Part shown: positions 48,597 to 56,738 of the stretch, in pieces | Position numbering within the stretch: the first letter of the stretch is position 1 | How the letters are laid out: each line of letters begins with the position of its first letter | From: Desulfomonile tiedjei | Lineage (GTDB): Bacteria > Desulfobacterota > Desulfomonilia > Desulfomonilales > Desulfomonilaceae | Direction: 5' to 3' | DNA: 64,000 nucleotides | NCBI GenBank assembly: GCA_016218715.1 | Contig: JACRDG010000068.1 | Location: forward strand, 58,985 to 122,984 | Position numbers and translations under genes: made by a program | Notes under the pieces: model-generated | What the model was told of the DNA's origin: nothing | Database searches by the model: none | Seen by the model: the letters and a program-made list of their open reading frames with translations, nothing else

Positions 48597-49991
48597 TTAC
48601 CGTTTGCCGAACGAGCCTGCCAGGAGTTCAGTCCAGGAGTCCTCCCCGGGTTTCGGGGGTGCGGGAATGTGCGGCATGGTCTTGAATTCCGTCCGTTGAC
48701 TCAGCCCGAATAAGTAGCTCAACTCCCGGGTGATGGGGGTGTCGCGGATGTCGATGACGCGAAGGAGCCTGCCGAGGTTAAGGTCCCACCAGTCGCTTTT
48801 CAAGCCGGTCAGTTCGGGGATTTTGAGATGGGAGCCCTTTTTCGCGTCCCAAAAATACTCCGCAAAGGGCCAGAACTTGTATTTTGCGTACACGAGACAG
48901 CCCTTGCGGTAGCGCTTTTGGATTGAACTCATCATGAGGAATTTTCGTTCCGTGAAAACCTCATCATCTCCCACCGATATGTAACCGCTGGAGCTACCTT
49001 CAGACATCCCCTTCCGGTAGTCGGTCTTCTGCGAGTACACATAGAAGATGCTCAATTCCTTGATGCCTCCGCCCGTCCCATACGTGAAGAACGGTCGCAC
49101 GCTGTAGCGGCGATGACCGGTTGGATAATGGTGGTAGTAGGTTATGAACGGCCAGAGCATGTCGACGGTCGTGGAAAAAGGCGTATCCAGTCTTGCATAG
49201 AGCGGAAAAGGGCTTGCGGTGTACGTGGAGGCCTCGAGCGTGCCGGGGTACCTGCAAATCTGCTGAAAAAACGGCCACATAAAAAACTTGTTCTCGTACT
49301 CCTGCCCGATGATGTCGTGTCCGACCAACGGCCAGGCTTTCAACGCGTGTCTGCCAGGGCTGTTCGCGTACGTGATGAACGGCCAGAGAATGCGAATGGT
49401 ACGCTCGTTGTCGTAACGGCTTTCGTAATAGAGCGGAAAGAGCACGAACAGGTCGCTGTCAACCCCTCGATGGCGGTACGAGTACCCATAGAACGGAAAA
49501 AAGCCCCAGTAATGCTGTCCCATGTCCGATCGGCCCCAGTATGCGGTGAGCCAACGAGAGTGCCCTTCAAACGGAGGGGTCTTGGACCACTCGCAATCGA
49601 CGAACGGCGTAAAACGGGTCTTGGACCGGAACGCCGATTCCTCGGAGCAGCCCATCGGGAAAAGAAAATCGCACCGATGGTACAGCCCGTTAACGTTAGA
49701 GGAAAAAAACAACGGCGGCAATCCCCATCCGGTGCCGAGAAGCCAGCCGCGGCTGGAAGATCGCGGGTCGATTTGCCGAATAGTGAAGTCTGGATCGACA
49801 GCAAAGAGTGTTGCGTTGGACGGAAGGCTGAGGAACGCGTCCGCGGGTGAGACGAGCATCGAGAGCAGCATTAAGACCGCCAGTGCGTCCCATATCGCAT
49901 GGCCCGCGCCGCGGCCGACAGAGAGCGCGGACATCTCCATCGGCTGCTGACACCGGGTTTCTCTTTGGCCGGGCTCGATGGCCGGGATCAT
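48597..49991 (-). CDS. Aromatic-repeat outer-membrane-like protein linked to the mla genes
   Basis: A 464-residue protein of unknown function. A signal-like segment ('IWDALAVLMLLSMLVSPADA', about 33-52) precedes many short beta-strand-like repeats with Trp-Pro-Phe or Phe-Pro motifs: 'HYWGFFPFYGYSY', 'LFVLFPLYYESR', 'IRILWPFITYANS', 'NKFFMWPFFQQ', 'VDMLWPFITYYHH' and 'YSVRPFFTYG'. The pattern suggests an outer-membrane barrel or lattice of about ten strands. It is the last gene of an mlaE-mlaF-mlaD run, only 12 bases after mlaD, which implies a role in lipid transport at the envelope (inference). ATG 49991 has AGGAACGCC upstream. Confidence 0.65.
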   Translation of the reverse strand: MIPAIEPGQRETRCQQPMEMSALSVGRGAGHAIWDALAVLMLLSMLVSPADAFLSLPSNATLFAVDPDFTIRQIDPRSSSRGWLLGTGWGLPPLFFSSNVNGLYHRCDFLFPMGCSEESAFRSKTRFTPFVDCEWSKTPPFEGHSRWLTAYWGRSDMGQHYWGFFPFYGYSYRHRGVDSDLFVLFPLYYESRYDNERTIRILWPFITYANSPGRHALKAWPLVGHDIIGQEYENKFFMWPFFQQICRYPGTLEASTYTASPFPLYARLDTPFSTTVDMLWPFITYYHHYPTGHRRYSVRPFFTYGTGGGIKELSIFYVYSQKTDYRKGMSEGSSSGYISVGDDEVFTERKFLMMSSIQKRYRKGCLVYAKYKFWPFAEYFWDAKKGSHLKIPELTGLKSDWWDLNLGRLLRVIDIRDTPITRELSYLFGLSQRTEFKTMPHIPAPPKPGEDSWTELLAGSFGKR

Positions 49992-50003
49992 GCCGGCGTT
50001 CCT

Positions 50004-51032
50004 TTACCGGAAGATCGAGCCGAGGACAATGGCCAGCGTGCTGACCGGCGTGGCCTCGGAAACGTCTTCGGCTGTCTTGTTCATGTTGCGGATCGTTCGG
50101 CGGGCCTCGAAGTAGATTTCCGGGTCGTTGATGAGGCGGCCCACCACCCCCGGCCCGTACTGTATCCGATTGGCAAGCCCGCGGATCTCTCGGATCAGAC
50201 TGTCCGCGTTCCGATAGAGCGTTTCATCCCGGGCGAGCAGCCCGATCGTGCCTTTCCCTGCCCGGATGTCTTTGGTCAGCATCTCGAGATCCTGGGCGGT
50301 CTTGTCGAACTTGTCCCCTGTCTTGCCGATATTTGCCGAGAACTTCTCCAGGTCGTCCACGGTGCGGTTGAGCTTTTCCCGGTTCCTGGTAAGCAGTTCG
50401 TTGAGACTTGCGGTGCTTGTCTGCGCGTTGTCAATGGTCTGATTGATCTTGTCCTTGTTGCGGGACAACAATTCATTCAGGTGCTTGAACGTCGCCTCCG
50501 CGTTCTCAATGGCGCTTTCCACCTTCTGTGCGCCTTTCTCATCTACAACCTGCTTTTTGGCGGTCCGGGTCAAGGCCTCGAGATCCTGAGTGATCACCCC
50601 CGCTCGTTCGATGATCTTCTCCGTGTCGGTGGGCTCGTACACGAGCGTGATCTCATCGCCGGGCTTGAGCTTGCGCGCGTTCGGCTTTCCGGGCGCGATC
50701 ACCACATACTTGTCTCCCATGAGCCCTTTGGTCTTGACATAGACCCGGGAATCCTCGGGAATGGCATTGCGGTACGCGTCCAAGATCTGGAGGATTACAA
50801 GGGCCTTGCCGGTTTCCGGGTCGAGCTGGATGTCCTTGACAGTGCCGATCTTGATTCCGACCATCTGGACCTGCGCGCCGACCACCAGCCCCTCCACTGA
50901 GCGGAAACGGGCTTTCAGCAGGAACCCCTGGGGTTTCCCGAAATCCAACACGTAGAACCAGGCGTAGGCAAAGATGGCGACCGTCGCCAGAAAGAAGAGT
51001 CCCACCTTCGCTTCCATTGAGAACTTGTTCAT
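50004..51032 (-). CDS. mlaD: MCE-domain lipid-transport protein (MlaD-like)
   Basis: A 342-residue periplasmic substrate-binding protein anchored by one N-terminal helix ('EAKVGLFFLATVAIFAYAWF', about 7-26). The MCE domain spans about 38-118 ('KARFRSVEGLVVGAQVQMVG', 'IGTVKDIQLDPETGKALVIL', 'SRVYVKTKGLMGDKYVVIAP'). A long helical coiled region (about 150-270) follows with repeats such as 'LNELLSRNKDKINQTIDNAQ', the type that forms a hexameric tube in MlaD/PqiB relatives. The tail is longer than in E. coli MlaD. It is 15 bases after mlaF. Confidence 0.87.
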   Translation of the reverse strand: MNKFSMEAKVGLFFLATVAIFAYAWFYVLDFGKPQGFLLKARFRSVEGLVVGAQVQMVGIKIGTVKDIQLDPETGKALVILQILDAYRNAIPEDSRVYVKTKGLMGDKYVVIAPGKPNARKLKPGDEITLVYEPTDTEKIIERAGVITQDLEALTRTAKKQVVDEKGAQKVESAIENAEATFKHLNELLSRNKDKINQTIDNAQTSTASLNELLTRNREKLNRTVDDLEKFSANIGKTGDKFDKTAQDLEMLTKDIRAGKGTIGLLARDETLYRNADSLIREIRGLANRIQYGPGVVGRLINDPEIYFEARRTIRNMNKTAEDVSEATPVSTLAIVLGSIFR

Positions 51033-51047
51033 TCCGGATCGCTTTCC

Positions 51048-51818
51048 TCAATCCATGCTGAGCGGTCCATGGCCGGAGACAGCCGTGAACTGCTGAATCA
51101 ACGGATCGGTACTGGAGCGTATTTCTTCCGGCGTGCCCTGTACGGCGATTCTCCCCTTGAACAGCATCATCACCCAGTCCGAGACATTCAGGACGCCGTG
51201 AATGTCATGGCTCACCAACACGTAGGTGGTGTCCATCTCTCGATGCGTGTCGAGGATCAGGTCATAGATCACGCCACGGGTAATCGGGTCGAGCCCGCTG
51301 GTGGGCTCGTCGAAGAATACGAGGTCCGGGTCCAGAGCCAGTGCCCGGGCGAGGCCGACTCTCTTGCGCATGCCGCCGGAGAGTTCATTGGGGAACTTGT
51401 GAAGGTGCTCGCCCATGCCCACCTTGTCCAGTTTGTCGTGCACGATCGCGCGAACCTGCTTCTCCCGCAGCCTCAGATGTTCCCTGATGGGGAACGCGAC
51501 GTTCTCTTCCACCGTCAAAGAATCAAACAGCGCCGCGTCCTGGAAGAGGACCCCGAAGCGCCTTCGTATGCGGTTGAGCTCTCGGGAACCCATGCCCACG
51601 ATATTCTCTCCATCAATATAAATCGCCCCTGAGTCTGGAGCCTCGAGCCCGATCATGTGGCGTATCAGCACGGATTTGCCTCCGCCGGAGCGTCCCATAA
51701 TGGTGGTGATGGAACCCTTCCTGATCTCGAAACTCACTCCGTCGAGAACTTGTTGGCCGTTGTAGTGCTTGCAAACGTTCTCGAGACGAATCATGGGGAT
51801 TCCCGGCGAACCGCTCAT
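51048..51818 (-). CDS. mlaF: Mla-type ABC transporter ATPase
   Basis: A 256-residue ABC ATPase. Walker A is 'TIMGRSGGGKSVLIRHMIGL', the signature is 'FPNELSGGMRKRVGLARALA', Walker B is 'LDPDLVFFDEPTSGLDPITR' and the switch His is 'YVLVSHDIHGVL'. The 'GMRKR' variant signature is typical of the MlaF family. The start overlaps the mlaE stop by four bases. Together with mlaE and mlaD it forms the inner-membrane phospholipid transporter; mlaB and mlaC are not in the window. Confidence 0.92.
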   Translation of the reverse strand: MSGSPGIPMIRLENVCKHYNGQQVLDGVSFEIRKGSITTIMGRSGGGKSVLIRHMIGLEAPDSGAIYIDGENIVGMGSRELNRIRRRFGVLFQDAALFDSLTVEENVAFPIREHLRLREKQVRAIVHDKLDKVGMGEHLHKFPNELSGGMRKRVGLARALALDPDLVFFDEPTSGLDPITRGVIYDLILDTHREMDTTYVLVSHDIHGVLNVSDWVMMLFKGRIAVQGTPEEIRSSTDPLIQQFTAVSGHGPLSMD

Positions 51819-52621
51819 GTCGACCGGAACATCAGGGTCGTCATCAGGTAATCGGAGACCAGAATAAGCACCGAGGCAACCACGACGGCCTCAGTGGTGG
51901 CCGCGGCAACGCCTCGCGATCCTCCTGTTGCGTAGTAACCCTTGTGGCATGAAACGAGCGCCATAAGGAGACCGAACACCACTGACTTAATCAAGCCCTG
52001 AGTGATATCACTCGGGTCCAGATAGTCTCTCACCCCAGCCATAAAAGTTCCCGCGTCGATTCCCAGATACGCGGTCGACACCACGTACGCACCGACCATC
52101 CCGGCAAACGAGAAGATGAGCGCCAGAAATGGAAGCGCCACCGTGGCCGCGAATATCCGCGGGGAAATCAGATACTGGATCGGATCGACCGCCATACTGA
52201 CGAGCGCGTCGATTTGCTGAGAATTCCTCATGCTCCCCAGTTCCGCTGCCATGGCCGAGCCGACCCGTGCCACTACCATGAGCGCGCCGATCACCGGTCC
52301 CAACTCCCGGCTCAAAGCCAGCGCCACTGTGGCGCCAACCATAGATTCCGCCCCATATCGATGCATGCCGTTGTACCCCTGAAGAGCACTGACCATGCCG
52401 GTGAACGCGCCGGTCAGTACCATCAGGAGCACAGTCTGCGCGCCGACAAAATCGAGCTGCCGCACGAACTCTCCGACCCGATACGGGGGGAGCACCATCC
52501 GCATGAGGCTCCGAACCAGTAGGAGCAGCGCTGTTCCGAGCTCGTCGAGGCAGAACCGCACCAGCTCGAAAGGCGCCAGCAGGATGGATGAGAAAAACGA
52601 GAGAGTCCGCACTGAAATCAT
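51815..52621 (-). CDS. mlaE: Mla-type ABC transporter permease
   Basis: A 268-residue permease with five or six hydrophobic segments. Conserved features of the MlaE family are 'RYGAESMVGATVALALSREL' with 'GPVIGALMVVARVGSAMAAE' and 'LGSMRNSQQIDALVSMAVDP', followed by 'GVAAATTEAVVVASVLILVS'. In the Mla system this permease moves phospholipids between the inner membrane and MlaD. It is the first gene of the run and has a promoter-like site at 52710-52739. Divergent dnaE lies upstream. Confidence 0.9.
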   Translation of the reverse strand: MISVRTLSFFSSILLAPFELVRFCLDELGTALLLLVRSLMRMVLPPYRVGEFVRQLDFVGAQTVLLMVLTGAFTGMVSALQGYNGMHRYGAESMVGATVALALSRELGPVIGALMVVARVGSAMAAELGSMRNSQQIDALVSMAVDPIQYLISPRIFAATVALPFLALIFSFAGMVGAYVVSTAYLGIDAGTFMAGVRDYLDPSDITQGLIKSVVFGLLMALVSCHKGYYATGGSRGVAAATTEAVVVASVLILVSDYLMTTLMFRST

Positions 52622-52972
52622 CCCTCAGGGAACAGATTCAACTTCCCGAAACCGAAGGGAGGCGTATTCTTGTCATCCCCTGGTCAAGGTGTAGCTCGTC
52701 GGCAGTCCTATTCTAGTAGATAGCCATAAAAGATGTCAATAACTTTATGTTATAAGAATTATTTCAAGTAATAAATGATGTTTGATGGCGAACTTAAAGG
52801 AATTGAGGGACTAGTTTAATCGACACGAGGCAACGTGGCTCCGTCCAGGTGCTTTGCCCGATCCCGCGGCCAGGCCACACAAAGCCATTGCGCGGGGGCT
52901 CGCCAAGTGGTATGGTGAGCGCTGAACGAAAATAAACCATAATTATATCAATTAGATAACCAAGGAAGCCCT
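52622..52972. other. Divergent intergenic region between mlaE and dnaE
   Basis: AT-rich in its middle. It carries the mla promoter (52710-52739) and, on the plus strand, AT-rich sequence near 52935-52965 that may hold the dnaE promoter. No gene or structured RNA was recognised. Confidence 0.5.
52710..52739 (-). promoter_or_regulatory. Probable sigma-70 promoter of the mla operon
   Basis: On the minus strand, perfect TTGACA (52734-52739), an 18-base spacer and TAGAAT (52710-52715). The predicted start lies about 80 bases before the mlaE ATG. Confidence 0.7.
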
Positions 52973-55900
52973 ATGCCTGCGCCTGACTTCGTCCACCTGC
53001 ACCTCCACACCCAATACTCCCTCCTGGACGGCGGCATCCGCATCCCCGACCTGGTCGCACGAGCCAAGAAATTCCGGATGCCCGCAGTGGCCGTCACCGA
53101 TCACGGGAACCTCTTCGGCGCGATGGAGTTTTACAAGCAGGTCCAGGCCGGCGGGATCAAGCCGATCGTCGGCTGCGAGGTCTATGTGGCGCCGGGGTCT
53201 CGTCTGGATCAGTCTCCGAGGGCCGGGGAGGCGACGTCGTACCACTTGGTGCTCCTGTGCGAGAACGAGAAAGGATACCGCAATCTCTGCAAGCTGGTGA
53301 CCAAGGCCTATCAGGAGGGGTTCTATTACAAGCCGAGGATCGATCGTGAACTGTTGGAGCGGTACCAGGAAGGCCTCGTCTGCCTGAGCGGCTGTCTCGC
53401 CGGCGAGGTCCCGTCGCGGATCAGGGCGGGCGATGAGGAAGGAGCTCTGAAGGTTGCTTCATGGTTCCGCGACCTCTTTTCGCCCCAGAGATACTTCCTG
53501 GAGGTGCAGGAGAACGGCATCGCTGAGCAGCGGAAGGTCAATGAGACTCTCGTGAGCATGGCGTCTAAGCTGGATCTGCAGGTGGTCGCGACCAACGACT
53601 GTCATTATCTGGACAAGACGGATCACCGTGCCCATGAAGTGCTCCTGTGCATACAGACCCAGAAGAGGCTGGACGATCCGGATCGGTTGAGCTTCCAGTC
53701 TCCGGAATTCTATTTCAAGTCCCAGGAGCAGATGGCGGTCGATTTCAGGCATTTTCCGGAAGCCGTGAAAAACACCCTGGCGGTGGCAGAGCGCTGTTCG
53801 TTGCTCCTTGAGTTCGGCCAGGTTCATATGCCCCGGTTCGATCTGGGCACCGGTGAAACGCTGCGGGACCGCTTCCAAAAGGATGCGCAGGAGGGGTTCG
53901 AGCAGCGCTTGGAACGGATGAGACAACGGGGCGAGATCGACGAGCAGACCGAGCAGAGCTATCGCGAGCGGCTTACGACGGAAATACGGCTGATTCAGGA
54001 GATGGGGTTCTCCGGATATTTTCTGATCGTGGCTGATTTCATAGCCTTTGCCAAAAAGAACGCGATACCGGTGGGGCCGGGCAGAGGCTCCGCTGCCGGT
54101 TCGCTGGCCGCGTATTCGTTACGGATTACGGACATCGATCCGATCCGTTACGACCTGCTCTTCGAGCGATTTCTCAACCCTGAACGCAAGAGCATGCCTG
54201 ATATCGACGTCGACTTCTGCATGCAAGGTCGCGACCGGGTGATCGAGTACGTTTCCGAGAAGTACGGCCGGGACAATGTCGCACAAATTATCACCTTCGG
54301 CAGGATGCAGGCCAAGGCAGTAATCAGGGATGTGGCGCGGGTCCTCGGCTTTCCTTACGCGGAGGCCGACCGTATTGCGAAGCTCATCCCGGACCGGCTG
54401 CAGATAACCCTCGAGAAGGCCATCAAAGAAGAGCCGAAGCTTCAGCAGCTCGTAGAGAAAGACCCTCAAGTGGCGGACCTGCTGAATCTCGGGCGCTCCC
54501 TCGAGGGACTCACCCGGCACGCTTCGACGCACGCCGCGGGGATCGTGATCTCCGACAAGCCGCTGGTTGAGCATCTCCCGTTGTACGTGGGGAATAACAA
54601 GGAGACCGTCACCCAGTTCGACATGACCTGGGTCGAGAAGATCGGCCTGGTGAAGTTTGACTTCCTCGGCCTCAAGACGTTGACGGTCATCGATCACGCG
54701 GTAGGCCTCATCGAGAAGGCCCGCGGGACAAAGCTCGACACAAGCGAATTGCCGCTGGACGACAGACCGACCTTCGAGGTCCTTTGCAAAGGCGATACGC
54801 TGGGCGTGTTCCAGCTTGAGTCCTCGGGGATGCGGGACATCCTGACGAAATTCAAGCCGTCGGTCTTCGAGGATCTCATCGCCATCTTGGCCCTCTATCG
54901 ACCGGGACCGCTGGAATCGGGGATGGTGGACGACTTCATCAACCGGAAGCACGGCCGTACCGCGATCGAGTATCCCCTGCCTGAGCTGGCACCGATCCTC
55001 AAGGAGACCTACGGTGTGATCGTGTACCAGGAACAGGTTATGAACATCGCCAGGGTACTGGCCGGGTACTCTCTCGGCGAGGCCGATCTGCTCCGGCGGG
55101 CAATGGGTAAGAAGAAACCCGAGGAGATGGCCATACAGAAGAGCCGGTTTGAAAAAGGAGCTGCGAAGAACAAAGTCGATCCCCAGAAGGCCACGTTCAT
55201 CTTCGAGCTTATGGAGAAGTTCGCCGGGTACGGCTTCAATAAATCGCATTCCGCGGCCTACGCGATGGTCACGTATCAGACCGCGTATCTCAAGACGCAT
55301 TATCCAGCGGAGTTCATGGCCGCGCAGCTCACCTGTGAGGCGGGGAATACGGACAAGGTGACCCTGTACATTTCCGCGTGCCGGGATGCCGGCATTGAGG
55401 TGTTGCCGCCGCATGTGAACGAATCGACCCACGACTTCTGGGTCGTCAACAATCGGATCATTTTCGGCCTGGGGGCCGTGAAGAACGTGGGAGACGGAGC
55501 GATCAACTCCGTGTTGGAGGCTCGAAACGAAGGGGGACCCTTCTGCTCGCTCCTGGACTTCGCTCGGCGTTGCGACCTGAGACGGGTGAACAAGAAGGTC
55601 ATCGAAAGTCTCATCAAATGCGGGGCGTTCGATGGCCTGGGCCCCACGAGGAGAGCCATGGCGGATGCCCTCGATTCGGTCCTCGAGCAGGCCGCGAGTT
55701 TCCACAAGGAACAGAACGAAGGGCAGTTCAACCTATTCGCAACCTCGTGTGAGCCCGGTGAAGCCTCCAGCCTCATCGATGTTCCCATCCCGGAGAAACC
55801 TGAATGGGACGAACAGACCAAGCTGAACCATGAAAAAGAGATCATGGGGTTCTACGTCACCGGCCACCCGTTGATGAACTACGAACCTATCATCGCGAAA

Positions 55901-56440
55901 TACACGAACGCTTCTTCGGAAACACTTTCCGAGGCGCCTACCGCGTCCACAGTCCGCCTGGCTGGAATGGTCAAGCGGGTCAAGGAGATCAACACCAAGA
56001 AGGGTGAGCGTATGGCGTTCATCGCGCTGGAAGACCTCGCGGGCACGATCGAGATCACCGTGTTCTCTGATCTGTACTTGCAGCACCGTGATTTGTTGCA
56101 GTCAGGGGAGCCGGTGATCGTCTCTGGAGTGCGTGAAGGGGACAAGGAGTCGCCCAAGGTGCTCGCGCAGGAGATCTGCCGGATTCAGGACGCGATGAAG
56201 AAATTCAGCAAAGGCATCGAGATCACCATCTCTGCGAGAGGGACCGACCCGGGCAAGATCGGCGACCTGAAAAAGATCCTGCAGCGACATAGAGGAGCCC
56301 TCCCCGTGAAGCTCCACGTGGTCATACCGAATAGGACCGAGACCGTCATCAGTCTCCATTCCACGACCTGCGAGGCTTCAGAAGCGTTGCTGGCGGAGGT
56401 GCAGGACGCGTTCGGGTACCAGCCCATGAGCTTTCTGTAG
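52973..56440 (+). CDS. dnaE: DNA polymerase III alpha subunit
   Basis: A 1155-residue replicative polymerase of the C family. The N-terminal PHP domain starts 'DFVHLHLHTQYSLLDGGIRI', the polymerase palm has 'GPGRGSAAGSLAAYSLRITD' and the catalytic 'MPDIDVDFCMQGRDR', and a later 'FDFLGLKTLTVIDHA' and 'GYGFNKSHSAAYAMVTYQTA' complete the core. The C-terminal OB domain is 'RLAGMVKRVKEINTKKGERM' (about 1000). The internal beta-clamp motif is 'GQFNLF' near residue 918, matching QxxLF. The length is standard for DnaE. ATG 52973 has AAGGAAG upstream. Confidence 0.97.
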   Translation: MPAPDFVHLHLHTQYSLLDGGIRIPDLVARAKKFRMPAVAVTDHGNLFGAMEFYKQVQAGGIKPIVGCEVYVAPGSRLDQSPRAGEATSYHLVLLCENEKGYRNLCKLVTKAYQEGFYYKPRIDRELLERYQEGLVCLSGCLAGEVPSRIRAGDEEGALKVASWFRDLFSPQRYFLEVQENGIAEQRKVNETLVSMASKLDLQVVATNDCHYLDKTDHRAHEVLLCIQTQKRLDDPDRLSFQSPEFYFKSQEQMAVDFRHFPEAVKNTLAVAERCSLLLEFGQVHMPRFDLGTGETLRDRFQKDAQEGFEQRLERMRQRGEIDEQTEQSYRERLTTEIRLIQEMGFSGYFLIVADFIAFAKKNAIPVGPGRGSAAGSLAAYSLRITDIDPIRYDLLFERFLNPERKSMPDIDVDFCMQGRDRVIEYVSEKYGRDNVAQIITFGRMQAKAVIRDVARVLGFPYAEADRIAKLIPDRLQITLEKAIKEEPKLQQLVEKDPQVADLLNLGRSLEGLTRHASTHAAGIVISDKPLVEHLPLYVGNNKETVTQFDMTWVEKIGLVKFDFLGLKTLTVIDHAVGLIEKARGTKLDTSELPLDDRPTFEVLCKGDTLGVFQLESSGMRDILTKFKPSVFEDLIAILALYRPGPLESGMVDDFINRKHGRTAIEYPLPELAPILKETYGVIVYQEQVMNIARVLAGYSLGEADLLRRAMGKKKPEEMAIQKSRFEKGAAKNKVDPQKATFIFELMEKFAGYGFNKSHSAAYAMVTYQTAYLKTHYPAEFMAAQLTCEAGNTDKVTLYISACRDAGIEVLPPHVNESTHDFWVVNNRIIFGLGAVKNVGDGAINSVLEARNEGGPFCSLLDFARRCDLRRVNKKVIESLIKCGAFDGLGPTRRAMADALDSVLEQAASFHKEQNEGQFNLFATSCEPGEASSLIDVPIPEKPEWDEQTKLNHEKEIMGFYVTGHPLMNYEPIIAKYTNASSETLSEAPTASTVRLAGMVKRVKEINTKKGERMAFIALEDLAGTIEITVFSDLYLQHRDLLQSGEPVIVSGVREGDKESPKVLAQEICRIQDAMKKFSKGIEITISARGTDPGKIGDLKKILQRHRGALPVKLHVVIPNRTETVISLHSTTCEASEALLAEVQDAFGYQPMSFL

Positions 56441-56655
56441 GTTGGGGGGAATATCGGGCCCCCGGGGCCGCTCGTTCCTCTGAGCTCTGCTGCCCCCAGG
56501 TTTGTGCGACGTGCACCTTTTCTCACCATCGGTCACGTATTTTCGTGGGATGCGATGAGCGGGGTGAATCGCATCTGTCGGGAAGAAACCTCGAATGATG
56601 CGATTCTCGTTGGTCATCGCATCCTACCAGGCTGGAATACTGCCGAAAGGGAGCG

Positions 56656-56707
56656 GTGACCGGCAAGATGCCGGTCCCACTGAACGGCCAAGGGCAGGGG
56701 CTTCAGG
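56656..56707. repeat. Dispersed palindromic repeat, family B, copy 7
   Basis: GACCGGCAAGATGCCGGTCC followed by CACTGAACGGCCAAGGGCAG and GGGCTTCAGG. It is the inverse of copies 2 and 4, with the same extension. It lies between convergent dnaE and glgP. Confidence 0.8.
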
Positions 56708-56738
56708 TAAAACAGGGTATTTGACAAGAAACCCAGGA

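Noticed and set aside
54119..55705. Minus-strand open frame of 528 codons antisense to dnaE
   Set aside because: It mirrors the dnaE codons; the translated sequence has no recognisable pattern.
2464..56707. CRISPR array made of the repeated palindromes
   Set aside because: Copies are kilobases apart, vary in sequence and have no regular spacers; no cas gene is present.
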